Shown piece by piece: positions 35,714-45,465 of a stretch of DNA of 64,000 bases (position 1 is the stretch's first letter; every line of letters starts with the position of its first letter). A program made the translations under genes and the position numbers. The DNA lies in NCBI GenBank assembly GCA_013297755.1, contig JAAFIH010000014.1, forward strand, positions 1 through 64,000. Direction: 5' to 3'. The notes beneath the pieces are model-generated. The model was not told the DNA's origin. It saw only the letters and a program-made list of their open reading frames with translations, and ran no database searches. The DNA comes from Cytophagales bacterium (lineage in GTDB: Bacteria; Bacteroidota; Bacteroidia; Cytophagales; UBA9547).

Positions 35714-36741
35714 TTTAATAATGTATTAATTTTTTTACCTAGTTCTATAAATGGCATTTCTATATATTTGTAAGATAATTTACTAATTAAATATGTTAAT
35801 GTAACTGTTATGAAAAATCGAATAATAAATACGATTGATTGTGAAAAATTTAATACAAGATATTGATTTAACATATATAAAATAGCAAAATGTATCAAAT
35901 ACATGCTATAACTAACCTTTCCAAATTTCTTAAAAAGATTTCCTAAAAAATTGTTTAAAAAATCATTTTTAAATGTGAAAGCTAAGGCCATAAATAGAAT
36001 CAAACCAAATTCAACCCAGTTTTGAATAATTGAAGCATTGCACTTATCGATAAATAAAATAAAAATGAATGATATAACTGTTAAAGAACTTACGTTAGTA
36101 TCTTTTTTTATTACATAATAATAAAATATAGTTCCAAGTATGAAGTTAGGTAATTGGGAAATTGGGTTGTGTATATTACTGATGGTTATTCCATAATAAT
36201 TGACAACAGAAAGAAATATTTTTGAAATGAATAAAGAAACTAACCAAGCAATAATATTTTTTTGAGTTGAATTTAGAATATGTACGAAAAATATAAAAAA
36301 AATATAAAAATAAATTTCTGTGCTAATAGACCATCCTCCAGGAACAACAGAACTATTATAAATATCATTAAGCCAATTACTTAAAAACACATTTAAAAAA
36401 ACACCCTCCAATGGTGTATTTAGATGAAACAAATAATGATAGAAAATTATTCCTATCCAATATAATGGAACTATTCGAAATATTCTTGAAGTGATAAATT
36501 TTAGAAGTCCATTTTTTTTATCCTTATATTTTTTTTCCCAATTTAAGTTGATTGTAATGCCAGAAATAATAAAAAATAAAATAACACCAATGTATAATGA
36601 ACCAATAAAATTTGTAAGAAAATCAGTTTCAAACTTATCGGTAGGTGAGTGTACAGCTACAACTAAAATCACAGCCAAACCTCTCCAAAAGTCTAAAATA
36701 TTTAATCTTTCGGGTTTAATATCTAAAGTATTGGTGTTCAT
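35710..36741 (-). CDS. Acyltransferase 3 family (OafA/WecH-like) membrane protein
   Basis: 343 aa with about ten membrane segments. The start L-D-F-W-R-G-L-A-V-I-L-V-V-A-V-H-S carries the Arg and His typical of the family; G-W-S-I-S-T-E-I-Y-F-Y and S-Y-S-M-Y-L-I-H are further marks. It moves acetyl or another acyl group across the inner membrane on to a sugar, so the exported glycan is probably O-acylated. It overlaps both neighbours by 4 bp. Confidence 0.9.
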   Translation of the reverse strand: MNTNTLDIKPERLNILDFWRGLAVILVVAVHSPTDKFETDFLTNFIGSLYIGVILFFIISGITINLNWEKKYKDKKNGLLKFITSRIFRIVPLYWIGIIFYHYLFHLNTPLEGVFLNVFLSNWLNDIYNSSVVPGGWSISTEIYFYIFFIFFVHILNSTQKNIIAWLVSLFISKIFLSVVNYYGITISNIHNPISQLPNFILGTIFYYYVIKKDTNVSSLTVISFIFILFIDKCNASIIQNWVEFGLILFMALAFTFKNDFLNNFLGNLFKKFGKVSYSMYLIHFAILYMLNQYLVLNFSQSIVFIIRFFITVTLTYLISKLSYKYIEMPFIELGKKINTLLK

Positions 36742-38063
36742 CTAATTATTTTTTTGATTAATCGCTCCTTTAAATGGGTTGATATTGTTTTTAATGGTAC
36801 ATTATTTAAAACACCATCTGCATTGTTTGGTGAGTTACTTGGTTTTATAAAATCTTCAATCCAAATATTAGATTTATATTCTGCATCTTGTTGTAGAACT
36901 GATTTATATAATTCAATTCTTTGTTCAGCAATTTTATTTGGGTTTAATTTTTGTAGAACTGTTATTTGTGCTTCTATTCCAATTTTTATTATCTCTTCGG
37001 GTAATAAATTATTTACTTTTTCTATCACATTTGCCAAGGCTTGTGGGTTTTCTTTTTCAAAAACAAAGCCATTAATACCATCTTGTATAATATCAGCAGC
37101 ACCAGCACCCGAAGAGCAAACAACTACTTTGCCTAATGCCATTGCTTCTACGCAAGTAAAATTAAATACATCCCAAGCAGAGGGTATAATAATAAAATTG
37201 GCATTAAGTTGATAGTTTTCTATTTCTTTAGCATCACTTTGTGGTACATTTTTTATCTTATTGTTCCAAATTGTAGGATAATTTTTGGCTAGGTAACCTG
37301 CCATATCCGAATTTTGGTAATCAGAGTTTCTACCAATCCACAACAAATGAGGTGCTTTATCTTTCAAAATTTCAAACGCTTGGCACAGCACAGTTGGGCC
37401 TTTCCAATACTGCACCCTGCCTACTACTAGAGCGTAGTTTTGGGGCAAGTTTTCGTTTGTTTTTTCTTGTTTTACTTCTTCTTTTTTATAAACTGGCAAT
37501 TGGTAAGCTATTGTTTTATTTAACAATTTTTCCCAACTTAATTGTGTGGCTTTACTATGGCTTATGAGCATATTAGCAAATCTTAAAGTTTGCAATTCTA
37601 TGTTTTGGCAAATATTGGCTTCTAATTCTTTTCCAACAATGGGGTCGTGGAAAAAAATCTCGCCTATGCTGGCATGAAATTGTATAACAGTTTTGTGTTT
37701 TTGATTGATAACCCAAGGAATATAACCCCAACCCCAATCGGTACATTCAATAATATCAAACTCGCCAATTTCATTACCTTGCTCAAACATAGCCCAAGCA
37801 GCAGCCAAATTGGCTTGTATATTTGGGAAAGTGCTAAATTTTAAAAATTGGTTTTTAAATTTATCTAGCCGATTTTTTTGCAATGAATACACTTTGCAGC
37901 CCTCCCATTCGCCTTCGTACAAATTGCAACTCGACCCACTACCTACTAAAATAGTTGGTTTTATGCCCTTATCAATGAATGATTTAATGAGTTGCACATA
38001 AAAAGTAATAATACCACCACCTGATGAGGGATAAAATTCGGGAAGGATGAGGAGGATTTTCAA
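36738..38063 (-). CDS. Glycosyltransferase family 4
   Basis: 441 aa from a TTG start at 38063 that overlaps the previous TGA (TTGA). I-L-L-I-L-P-E-F-Y-P-S-S-G-G-G at the N-terminus, V-V-G-R-V-Q-Y-W-K-G-P-T opening the donor domain, and P-S-A-W-D-V-F-N-F-T-C-V-E-A-M-A-L-G-K as the GT4 signature. It transfers a sugar with retention in the glycan pathway. The C-terminal 60 residues are an extra tail not needed for the fold. Confidence 0.9.
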   Translation of the reverse strand: MKILLILPEFYPSSGGGIITFYVQLIKSFIDKGIKPTILVGSGSSCNLYEGEWEGCKVYSLQKNRLDKFKNQFLKFSTFPNIQANLAAAWAMFEQGNEIGEFDIIECTDWGWGYIPWVINQKHKTVIQFHASIGEIFFHDPIVGKELEANICQNIELQTLRFANMLISHSKATQLSWEKLLNKTIAYQLPVYKKEEVKQEKTNENLPQNYALVVGRVQYWKGPTVLCQAFEILKDKAPHLLWIGRNSDYQNSDMAGYLAKNYPTIWNNKIKNVPQSDAKEIENYQLNANFIIIPSAWDVFNFTCVEAMALGKVVVCSSGAGAADIIQDGINGFVFEKENPQALANVIEKVNNLLPEEIIKIGIEAQITVLQKLNPNKIAEQRIELYKSVLQQDAEYKSNIWIEDFIKPSNSPNNADGVLNNVPLKTISTHLKERLIKKIIR

Positions 38064-39022
38064 AGTTTAATATTATCTATGAAACTATACAACGAATTTT
38101 GTAATTTAATTACAGATCTCTCTTGTTTCATTATATTTCGATATCCCAACGATATTTTAAAACGTTCTTCTACAGTTAGCCTAAAAATACTTTTTATAGA
38201 ATTGTATATTTTTAAATAATCGATTTCTTTAAAATAATCTTTAATTGGCTCATTAAAACTTATTGGCACTTGTCCAAAAGGCATACAGTGTGCATAGGCA
38301 CACTCTGTGAATTTTACAAACTCTAATTTTGAACGTGAAGAATCTAAATACATTATTTGGTATTGAGATAAAAATTCTAGATATTTATTGCCAATAATAT
38401 CATGATTTTGTACATTAGTTTTGTCTAAATAACTTGGATGTTTTAACATTTCAATTTTATTCCACAAAAATGGATTATATTTCCAATTTTTCAAAAAAAT
38501 ACTTCTGTTGGGATAAATCAATGAATTTACAGCTCCAGAGTAGCTTATCTTATTAATTCTTTTTGTAAAATCCAAAAGTTTGCATGGTATTTCTTTTGCA
38601 ACTTGATATGGATATGGTAAAAATAACATTTTTTTACTGTCTGTATAACTATATAACTCTTGGGTTAATTCTTGAGGTGATAAATTTGTAATAAAATATA
38701 CGTTATTAAGTTTGGCTAGTTTGAAAAGAAGTTTAAAAAAATATTTATCTCTTTCGTACTCATAATAAGGATCAATAATTTTGAAAAAAAAAAGGGAGTC
38801 TTTAAATCTATTTATTGTATTAGTGATATTACTACATTCATGTTCTTGAATCATAGTATCAAATATAAAAACACCTTCATATTTTTTATTAAAATCATAT
38901 GTACTATATTTTAGTCCCATTGATTGAGCATAAGGAATACCAGTATGGGCAGTATCCCAAGTTCTTTTTAGATAAATGTCATTATCCGATGATAACAAAT
39001 ATTCTATGCTATTTATATTCAT
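38060..39022 (-). CDS. Probable glycosyltransferase, family not certain
   Basis: 320 aa. No clear GT motif, but the size, an F-L-P-Y-P-Y segment and C-terminal E-F-V-K-F-T-E-C-A-Y-A-H-C-M-P-F-G-Q-V-P fit a GT-B donor domain of the spore-type or family-1 kind. It overlaps the preceding gene by 14 bp and the next by 4 bp. A ten-base T tract on the coding strand (38784-38793) codes for part of L-F-F-F-K and could slip. Role in glycan assembly is inferred from position. Confidence 0.6.
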   Translation of the reverse strand: MNINSIEYLLSSDNDIYLKRTWDTAHTGIPYAQSMGLKYSTYDFNKKYEGVFIFDTMIQEHECSNITNTINRFKDSLFFFKIIDPYYEYERDKYFFKLLFKLAKLNNVYFITNLSPQELTQELYSYTDSKKMLFLPYPYQVAKEIPCKLLDFTKRINKISYSGAVNSLIYPNRSIFLKNWKYNPFLWNKIEMLKHPSYLDKTNVQNHDIIGNKYLEFLSQYQIMYLDSSRSKLEFVKFTECAYAHCMPFGQVPISFNEPIKDYFKEIDYLKIYNSIKSIFRLTVEERFKISLGYRNIMKQERSVIKLQNSLYSFIDNIKL

Positions 39023-39887
39023 TTTTATTACTTAAAGAATTTATAAAATATTTTACAAGATTTAAATTATTTACATTAAAAGGACTTAATGAGAATACTT
39101 TTAGGAAGTAGTAAATGGTTTTTAAATTAAAAAATCTCTTATATATTATTGCTCTGATGAAATAATTATATGAATTATATTCAACAATTTTAAGTTTTTC
39201 TTTACTAAAACTTGATGTATAAACAGGAAGTAAATTTTTCCACTTTTGGTTTACTTGTATCATATTTTTTATCCAAGAAATGGAGTAACCTCCATTAGAT
39301 AAATGTTCGAGTTCTATATCATAAACTATATATAATTTATATTTCAATCCTATTTGTAAAGAAAAATCAATATCATACGCGTGGAACTCTTTAAAACTAA
39401 TTTCATCAAATTTGTATTGTTTCCAAACTTCTTTTCTACAGCACATCCAAAGTCCATCAATTACTTTTACTTCTGAGATGTTTTCTACTAATGGATTATC
39501 ATATTTAATATAATTTTCACCGTTTGTATTTCCTTGAATCATGTGTATTCTGTTTACATAATGGCTATTTAACCATACACCCGATGGGGCCTTGGGCTTT
39601 ATAATACAGCCAACTACGCCAATAAGGCCAACTTCGGGGTTTAATAAATGGGCTACCACTTTTTGCCCCCAATTTTTGGTATGAAATATAATATCTTCAT
39701 GGCTAAAACATAAATAATCATATTTTGCTTGTGCTGCACCTTTATTATATGCTTCACAAATGCCAAATTTACCATTTGGGTTGTTAATGGCAATGATTTC
39801 ATAAGGTACACTAATAGTACTAGCTATGCTGTTTTTAACTGCATTTAATAAGATTTCATTTTTTGAACATATAATTATTGAAAGCAT
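39009..39887 (-). CDS. Glycosyltransferase family 2-like
   Basis: 292 aa. S-I-I-I-C-S-K-N-E-I-L-L-N-A-V at the N-terminus, A-I-N-N-P-N-G-K-F-G-I-C-E-A-Y-N-K-G-A and F-S-H-E-D-I-I-F in place of the DxD, as in a GT2 branch often seen in Bacteroidota polysaccharide loci. It is followed by the overlapping gene at 38060. Its ATG follows the FkbM stop by 7 bp. Confidence 0.8.
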   Translation of the reverse strand: MLSIIICSKNEILLNAVKNSIASTISVPYEIIAINNPNGKFGICEAYNKGAAQAKYDYLCFSHEDIIFHTKNWGQKVVAHLLNPEVGLIGVVGCIIKPKAPSGVWLNSHYVNRIHMIQGNTNGENYIKYDNPLVENISEVKVIDGLWMCCRKEVWKQYKFDEISFKEFHAYDIDFSLQIGLKYKLYIVYDIELEHLSNGGYSISWIKNMIQVNQKWKNLLPVYTSSFSKEKLKIVEYNSYNYFIRAIIYKRFFNLKTIYYFLKVFSLSPFNVNNLNLVKYFINSLSNKNEYK

Positions 39888-39894
39888 ATTAATA

Positions 39895-40752
39895 TTATTT
39901 TTTTATTTTTTTAAAAGCAATAGTTAGTTCACCTGATTCGAAGTAATCAAAACCATATTCAATTAAAATTCTATAAATGTCATTTCTAATATCAAATTCA
40001 TCGTGAATTTCAATTGCTAAAAATTTTACTTTTGGCAAGAATTTATCATAGATTTTATGTTCAGAAAAAAGATGCCTTTCAGCTCCTTCTATATCTATTT
40101 TTAGTATATCAATTGCATCCATACTGTATTTTTTGATTAAATAATCTAAAGTAACACCAGATACATTTCCAATTTCATTGTGTGCTTCTTTTACACTTAA
40201 AGCCCAACTTTTACCATCTCTAAAATCTGCTAATAATTGCAGTTTTGTTTCTTTACTCCATATTCCTGCGTTCTCAATATTTATATTATCAAAATGATTT
40301 ATAGATATATTTTTCTTAATCAAGAATACATTATCTTTATCGGGTTCTACACTTACAATCTTTGCTTCTGGAAATTTACTTTTTAAATAAAGAGTAGTCA
40401 GACCAATATTTGCACCACAATCAATAATGTTTGATATTTCTTCATTTTTGGAAAGTATATATTTATAAAGAGCCTCATATTCTTTTATAACTAATACTTG
40501 TTCAAATACATTTGCATCTGAATTATCTCTTCTAATAAAAACATTTAATTTATTTTCGCCAAAGTCATAAATAGTATTGAATTTTCCATTTTTTTTGATT
40601 TTATATTTTTGTTTTAAAAGTTTCTCAAATAACCATCTAGTATTAATTTGTGAGGATAAACATTTATTTCCTTTTTTAAAATAAATTTCTATGATTAGAT
40701 TATATATTTCTATTGTATTAAATAGAGTATAGGACATTATTTTTTTTAACAT
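39895..40752 (-). CDS. FkbM family methyltransferase
   Basis: 285 aa. I-I-D-C-G-A-N-I-G-L-T-T-L and I-L-K-I-D-I-E-G-A-E-R-H-L-F are the SAM and catalytic-region motifs. A likely sugar O-methyltransferase. ATG 40752 is used; M6 is an alternative. The first gene of the overlapping run to 34775. The PDDEXK gene ends 34 bp upstream, so the accessory genes feed into the same transcript. Confidence 0.88.
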   Translation of the reverse strand: MLKKIMSYTLFNTIEIYNLIIEIYFKKGNKCLSSQINTRWLFEKLLKQKYKIKKNGKFNTIYDFGENKLNVFIRRDNSDANVFEQVLVIKEYEALYKYILSKNEEISNIIDCGANIGLTTLYLKSKFPEAKIVSVEPDKDNVFLIKKNISINHFDNINIENAGIWSKETKLQLLADFRDGKSWALSVKEAHNEIGNVSGVTLDYLIKKYSMDAIDILKIDIEGAERHLFSEHKIYDKFLPKVKFLAIEIHDEFDIRNDIYRILIEYGFDYFESGELTIAFKKIKK

Positions 40753-40786
40753 TATTTTATTTGAATATTTAATTTTTTTTTATAAT

Positions 40787-41722
40787 TTAATTAAAACAAC
40801 CAATATATATCAACTTATTAAGATGACTATCTTTACAAGTTTTCAAAACTTTGGTTGAGTAAACCACTTCGGTATCTTTGTCTTTGCAAAGCAATATACC
40901 AATGCTTGGGTTTTCGTTGTCTTTTTTTACATCTCTATCAAGAGCTTCTAAATAAAAATTGAGTTGCCCTAGATGTTCGGGTTTAAACCTATCTGATTTC
41001 AACTCAAATGCTACCAAACATTGCAAACTGCGGTGATAAAACAGCAAATCGATATAAAAATCTTGGTTTCCTACTTGCAAACAGTAATTATCGGCTACAA
41101 ATAAAAAATCTTTTCCAACTTCTAGCATAAAATTTTTAAGTTGAATTATAAGCGCTTTTTGCAACTCATTTTCAGAATGAGATTCTTTCAAATTCAAAAA
41201 TTCAAATACATAGTTATCTTTAAATACTTGATTATCAGTGATTTGTAATTCTCTCAACAGTGTTGAGAGAATTGGTTTTGATAGCATTTTGCGTTCGTAG
41301 CTTGATGCCGAAATTTGCCTATCAAGCTCCCTAACCGAATAATTTTCTGATTTGCACAGATTTAAGTAATATTCTCGCTCTTCGTGGGTTTTGCATCTCG
41401 AAAAAATAGTAAGATTGTGAGACCAACTCAATTCTCTCAACACTGTTGAGACAATTGGAAAATCCGAATATGCTTCATAAAATTGTTTCATCCGCCATAG
41501 GTTTTTTACAGAAAAGCCTTTTAAATCAGGCTCACTTTTAGCAATATAAAGAGCCAGTTGCTCTACCACACCATCTCCCCAGTTTTGAGATTTTACGTTT
41601 TGGCTTATGTATTGACCTATATTCCAATACAAATCTATCAAAGCCGTATTTACAGCCTTAATGGCATTTTGCCTTGAGTTTTGAATTAAAAAAATGATGT
41701 CTGTAAACTGTTTTTCAATCAT
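40787..41722 (-). CDS. PDDEXK nuclease-domain protein (YhcG / DUF1016 type)
   Basis: 311 aa. The N-terminal helical domain has N-T-A-L-I-D-L-Y-W-N-I-G-Q-Y-I and L-S-W-S-H-N; the C-terminal nuclease domain has D-F-Y-I-D-L-L-F-Y-H-R-S-L-Q-C-L-V-A-F-E-L-K, in which D, E and K are the PD-(D/E)XK residues. Such proteins are widespread accessory nucleases, possibly in defence. Two 27-nt near-identical palindromes lie inside the gene at 41247-41273 and 41430-41456. It is an intact frame in the operon direction. Confidence 0.9.
   Translation of the reverse strand: MIEKQFTDIIFLIQNSRQNAIKAVNTALIDLYWNIGQYISQNVKSQNWGDGVVEQLALYIAKSEPDLKGFSVKNLWRMKQFYEAYSDFPIVSTVLRELSWSHNLTIFSRCKTHEEREYYLNLCKSENYSVRELDRQISASSYERKMLSKPILSTLLRELQITDNQVFKDNYVFEFLNLKESHSENELQKALIIQLKNFMLEVGKDFLFVADNYCLQVGNQDFYIDLLFYHRSLQCLVAFELKSDRFKPEHLGQLNFYLEALDRDVKKDNENPSIGILLCKDKDTEVVYSTKVLKTCKDSHLNKLIYIGCFN
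41247..41456. repeat. Two copies of a 27-nt palindrome inside the nuclease gene
   Basis: 41247-41273 is perfect: arm AATTCTCTCAACA, centre G, exact complement. 41430-41456 has the same left arm, centre C, and one mismatch in the right arm. They code for the related peptides L-S-T-L-L-R-E-L and V-S-T-V-L-R-E-L. Confidence 0.9.
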
Positions 41723-42019
41723 ATTCTATTTATAATTCAATCAGTTTTTAGGTACTGAAGATACTATATTATCCAAAATTATTACTTAAAAAATCTTAAC
41801 AAGTTTGATTTAAAACGCTTTATATCCATTGCACCCAGTAGGGAGAATGGTTGTTTTGGGTATAATAACCGCAACACTTGGCAAGTTTTTTACTTAGATA
41901 GATTGTAAATAAGAACATAAATGAATAAAGGAAAGGTATGGTGAATTTCTTTCTAAATCGTTTGAGTTTTTAATTTTTTGTGGGGCTTTTTTCTGTGAAA
42001 GTGCTGTTTTAGCATTTAA

Positions 42020-42810
42020 TTAAGTAACTACTTTTTTGCCTGTTTGCGTTTCTAATGCTTTTCGGGCATCGCCTGCAATTTTGCCACCTTTTGTAGCAAC
42101 TTTTGCACTTTCTTCAAAAGTTTCTGGATTTGTTGCTTGCGAAATATCTTTGGTCGAAGCCTCGGCTAACATATTTAAGATAAGTTCTGTACTGGTCATA
42201 TTATCTCTCAAATTCTCTTTTTTTCAAGCCTTTAAGAACTTTATACTCTTTGGTTGTTTTACCAGACCATGCTTTTGTAATTATATCAGTAAGTGTTGCA
42301 AATTGTTGTCCTTCTTTTAATCCTCGTTTTTTCCATTCATCTGTAAGTTCTTTACGGATTTCTATACTTTTTAGGCGTTGATTAATCCAGTTTTCAGAGT
42401 AGCCAAGTTTCAAGTATTGTTCCAATGCCCTATCAATCGTTATTTCGGGGTCTTGCATTTCGTCTAATCGCTCTGATGCCAATTGTGCCAACCACAACTT
42501 AAATGGTTCTGCTTTTGGTGAAGGTATAGACTGAATAATCCTAAAAATCTGTTCGGCATCTGCTACATCTGTGTTGTAATATTTACCATCTGTTGATTGC
42601 ATTTTGAGTTGTCGGATTTTTTTCGGACAACTCGCTTCCTTCTTTTAGGAGTTTGGCTTTGAGGTCGTTCCAATACTTACGTGGGCGATCAGTTTCTGTT
42701 AAAACTTCTACAACATCTATGATAGAAATGTACCAAATTTCTTTTTCTGCATCCCATTGGGTACGAACCTTTTTTTCTTCAAAAATTGAAATGGCATTTT
42801 CTTCCTTCAT
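42020..42810 (-). pseudogene. BRO-N (KilA/DinD-like) gene with two frameshifts
   Basis: Three frames make one BRO-type protein of about 262 aa. Part 1 (from ATG 42810) ends at a seven-base run (42617-42623); removing one A on the coding strand restores S-E-K-I-R-Q-L-K-M-Q. Part 2 has I-Q-S-I-P-S-P-K-A-E-P-F-K-L-W-L-A, the family signature. A second seven-base run near 42218-42224 breaks it again; removing one A restores G-L-K-K-E-N-L-R-D-N-M. Part 3 ends K-V-V-T. Relatives are phage-type regulators or DNA-damage proteins. It is probably dead, unless the runs are sequencing errors. Confidence 0.85.
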
Positions 42811-43022
42811 CAATTAATAACTATTTAACAAAATTAATGGAATATTTAATAAGAAAAAACTCCAAAATTGTAATGTTATACTTTTTACTTTTTTAAATGT
42901 ACGCTTTCCACTTTATATCATATTCTAAATAATACACTCTTGATAAATAAATTTTACCTGAATTGTAGTTGTTATTGGTTAGATTGCCAGTGAGGATACA
43001 AACAATGGCGGAGCAATTGACT

Positions 43023-44186
43023 TTAACCTTGAAATACTTTTTTTACAGCCTCCAAATATTTTGTTCCCCATTTTGAACAGGGTTCAAGATGGTTGCCTTC
43101 TGCCCATTCGTTCCAGGCGTTAATAAAAACAAAATTTTCTTCTTTAGAAAAAGGCACAAATTTTTGTTTGATGTTTTCTAGCCAATTTCCAAACAGATTT
43201 GGTGTAGCATTAATACAAATAGTAGCATCTTTACCTTTTTTTCGAGCCGAATTATCCCACGATGGAAATATACTTGGGTAGGTTTTTGGTTCTATTTGTC
43301 TTTTGTTTTCTAACTTAATTAATTTTTTATAGTCGTAAACTTGGTTTCGATTGTAAATACTTTTGGAATACTTATAAAATAACTCGTCTATTTTATTGGT
43401 AGGTTCTACTAAAAAATCAAGATTCAATTTTTGAAATACTCTTTTTTTGTAGTATAAAGATTTAATTATTACTTTATTTAGTAATGTGCCATATTCTTTT
43501 TCAGGTTTTGCAAAATGTGGGGCAAATTCCATTTTTGCTTCTATGTTATAATTTTTTAAATCATAATCAGCCCCAAAACTTTTTACAAAGCAAATGTAAA
43601 GTTCGCCAATACCTAGTTTTAGGGCTTCGGCTCTCCAAATTTTGATTGTTTTATGAATATCAGGAAATAGAGATGGTCTGTAAATAGAAATAAAAGGCTT
43701 TCCATCAACTTTTATATACCGTTCATCTTTAAAGAAATGTTCGCAAAGAAACCTGATGTGTTCTACATCGTCTTGCTCTGAATATTCTTGTTTTATGAGT
43801 ATTTCTTTATCCCAACCATCCCATCTGCGTGTCCAGTTTTCGTTTGCCCAGCAAAGCATAAAAGGTAAATCTTCTTTTGGGTTTTTGAGTTTTCTGTCAA
43901 CAGGCTCATGCAAAAGTCGTTTGCCATTAAACCAATAGTGGTAGTAGCAAAAGCCATAAATACCATATTCTTTTGCCAAGGCTTCTTGAGCCAATCTAGC
44001 CTCTTCTAATCTTAAATCATAAAAACCCAAATCGGCAGGTAAATGAGGTTGGTAATGATTTTTAAATAGTGGTTTTGCTTTGGTTACATTAGTCCACTCT
44101 GTAAAACCTTTGCCCCACCATTCATCGTTTTCGGCAAATGGGTGGTATTGGGGTAAGTGGATGGCTATGGGGCGGAGGTTAGGCAT
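43023..44186 (-). CDS. WbsX-like / GH99-related protein
   Basis: 387 aa. R-P-I-A-I-H-L-P-Q-Y-H-P-F, W-W-G-K-G-F-T-E-W-T-N-V, Y-G-F-C-Y-Y-H-Y-W-F-N-G-K-R-L-L and C-W-A-N-E-N-W-T-R-R-W-D-G are the WbsX signature, with F-I-N-A-W-N-E-W-A-E-G near the end. The family is related to glycoside hydrolase family 99 and is found in O-antigen loci; it may cut or transfer glycan chains. It overlaps the previous GT4 gene by 8 bp. Confidence 0.92.
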   Translation of the reverse strand: MPNLRPIAIHLPQYHPFAENDEWWGKGFTEWTNVTKAKPLFKNHYQPHLPADLGFYDLRLEEARLAQEALAKEYGIYGFCYYHYWFNGKRLLHEPVDRKLKNPKEDLPFMLCWANENWTRRWDGWDKEILIKQEYSEQDDVEHIRFLCEHFFKDERYIKVDGKPFISIYRPSLFPDIHKTIKIWRAEALKLGIGELYICFVKSFGADYDLKNYNIEAKMEFAPHFAKPEKEYGTLLNKVIIKSLYYKKRVFQKLNLDFLVEPTNKIDELFYKYSKSIYNRNQVYDYKKLIKLENKRQIEPKTYPSIFPSWDNSARKKGKDATICINATPNLFGNWLENIKQKFVPFSKEENFVFINAWNEWAEGNHLEPCSKWGTKYLEAVKKVFQG

Positions 44187-45465
44187 TGATTAATATTTTA
44201 TGATAAATTTCGTTTCGAATTTCAGCCGTTTGTTGCTGCGAATATTTGTCAATAAACAAATTTTGTGCATTTTGAGCAATTTCAAATGCTTTACTTTTGT
44301 GCTCAAACAAGAACTTTATTTTTTTATAAAACTCAATGGGTGTGTTTGCTAGCGTAAAATGTTCATCTTGTTTAAAATCAAATCCATCTGCACCTAAACT
44401 TGTTGAAATAATTGGAATTCCTTGTGCCATAGCCAACAAAATTTTAGTTCTTAATCCACCACCACCCAATCTAATGGGTACTAGCATGATACTATTTTTT
44501 AAAATTTCATTAATATTTTCAGCATACCCTTCAAAAATTATTTTATTAGAACCTAATTGATTTTTAGTTTCCTCACTCCAATTTCCAACTATATGAACAG
44601 GGATTGAAAAATCAAATAGAGAATAAACTTCGTTGAGAAAAAAAAGTACAGCATCTTTGTTTGGATAATGTGCTTCTGGACCTATAAATATTAATTTTTC
44701 AATTCTAAAATTTTCTTTATCGATTTTTTGAATATTTTCATCTGACACTGAAAAAGGAGAACTATAAATTGGAGTACTGGGCAATATTTTTTTTAACCTT
44801 TCTTTATCAATCTGGCTTAAAGCTAGTATAGCATCATATTTTGATAAATATGCAGTTTCTAACATCTTTGTATTGTTGCATACATAGCTGTCAAACAAAG
44901 ATTTTTCGGCTTTGATATTTATATAATCATTTAAAACTGAATATCTAGATTCAATCTCAATGTAAATTTTTTTTACATTTACTGGAAGACAGTTAATTAA
45001 ATTTAGATTTTCTGTATATTCTATTTGAATAATATCAAATTCATAGTTTTGAAACAATAAACTTAATTTTTCAATATATTTTTTTGAATGTGGAAAAAAA
45101 GGAGTTGTTCTTCCAACATTTTCCATTAAATCAATTTGACTATTTTTAGTATTTGATAGATTAGTTTTAAAAAACCAATTGTAAATATTCCGCAAAAATG
45201 ATTTTAAGAACTCTCCGAAGTTAAAATTTAATTTAAAGTCTTCTTCGTGTTTATAATTTTGTGAAATTACAATATTAACATTTGGTAATTTATTTTTTAA
45301 TAATTCAATATTTCTTGTATCTTCTAAGTTATTTGAATGTAAAAACAAGGTAAAATCATTAATATTTTGCAGTTTATCTATAAAGCTAAATGTACAAATT
45401 TTACCACCATCACTGATAGGATAAGGTATAATTATTGGGATGATTAATATTTTTAACTTTTCCAC
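44179..45465 (-). CDS. Glycosyltransferase family 4
   Basis: 428 aa from a GTG start at 45465, which lies within the relic tail of a dehydratase gene, as expected if the intact dehydratase once directly preceded it. L-I-F-I-G-P-E-A-H-Y-P-N-K-D-A-V opens the donor domain and G-G-G-L-R-T-K-I-L-L-A-M-A-Q-G-I-P-I-I-S is the GT4 region. It overlaps the WbsX-like gene by 8 bp. Confidence 0.88.
   Translation of the reverse strand: MEKLKILIIPIIIPYPISDGGKICTFSFIDKLQNINDFTLFLHSNNLEDTRNIELLKNKLPNVNIVISQNYKHEEDFKLNFNFGEFLKSFLRNIYNWFFKTNLSNTKNSQIDLMENVGRTTPFFPHSKKYIEKLSLLFQNYEFDIIQIEYTENLNLINCLPVNVKKIYIEIESRYSVLNDYINIKAEKSLFDSYVCNNTKMLETAYLSKYDAILALSQIDKERLKKILPSTPIYSSPFSVSDENIQKIDKENFRIEKLIFIGPEAHYPNKDAVLFFLNEVYSLFDFSIPVHIVGNWSEETKNQLGSNKIIFEGYAENINEILKNSIMLVPIRLGGGGLRTKILLAMAQGIPIISTSLGADGFDFKQDEHFTLANTPIEFYKKIKFLFEHKSKAFEIAQNAQNLFIDKYSQQQTAEIRNEIYHKILINA

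Noticed and set aside
41757-41775. Short match to the PIN toxin gene (ACTATATTATCCAAA)
   Set aside because: About 15 bp in AT-rich DNA and only a loose peptide match; chance is as likely.
42617-42623. Programmed ribosomal frameshift in the BRO-type gene
   Set aside because: Restoring the frame needs skipping one base at two sites. A7 runs favour backward slips, and no stimulatory structure was seen. Decay or sequencing error is simpler.
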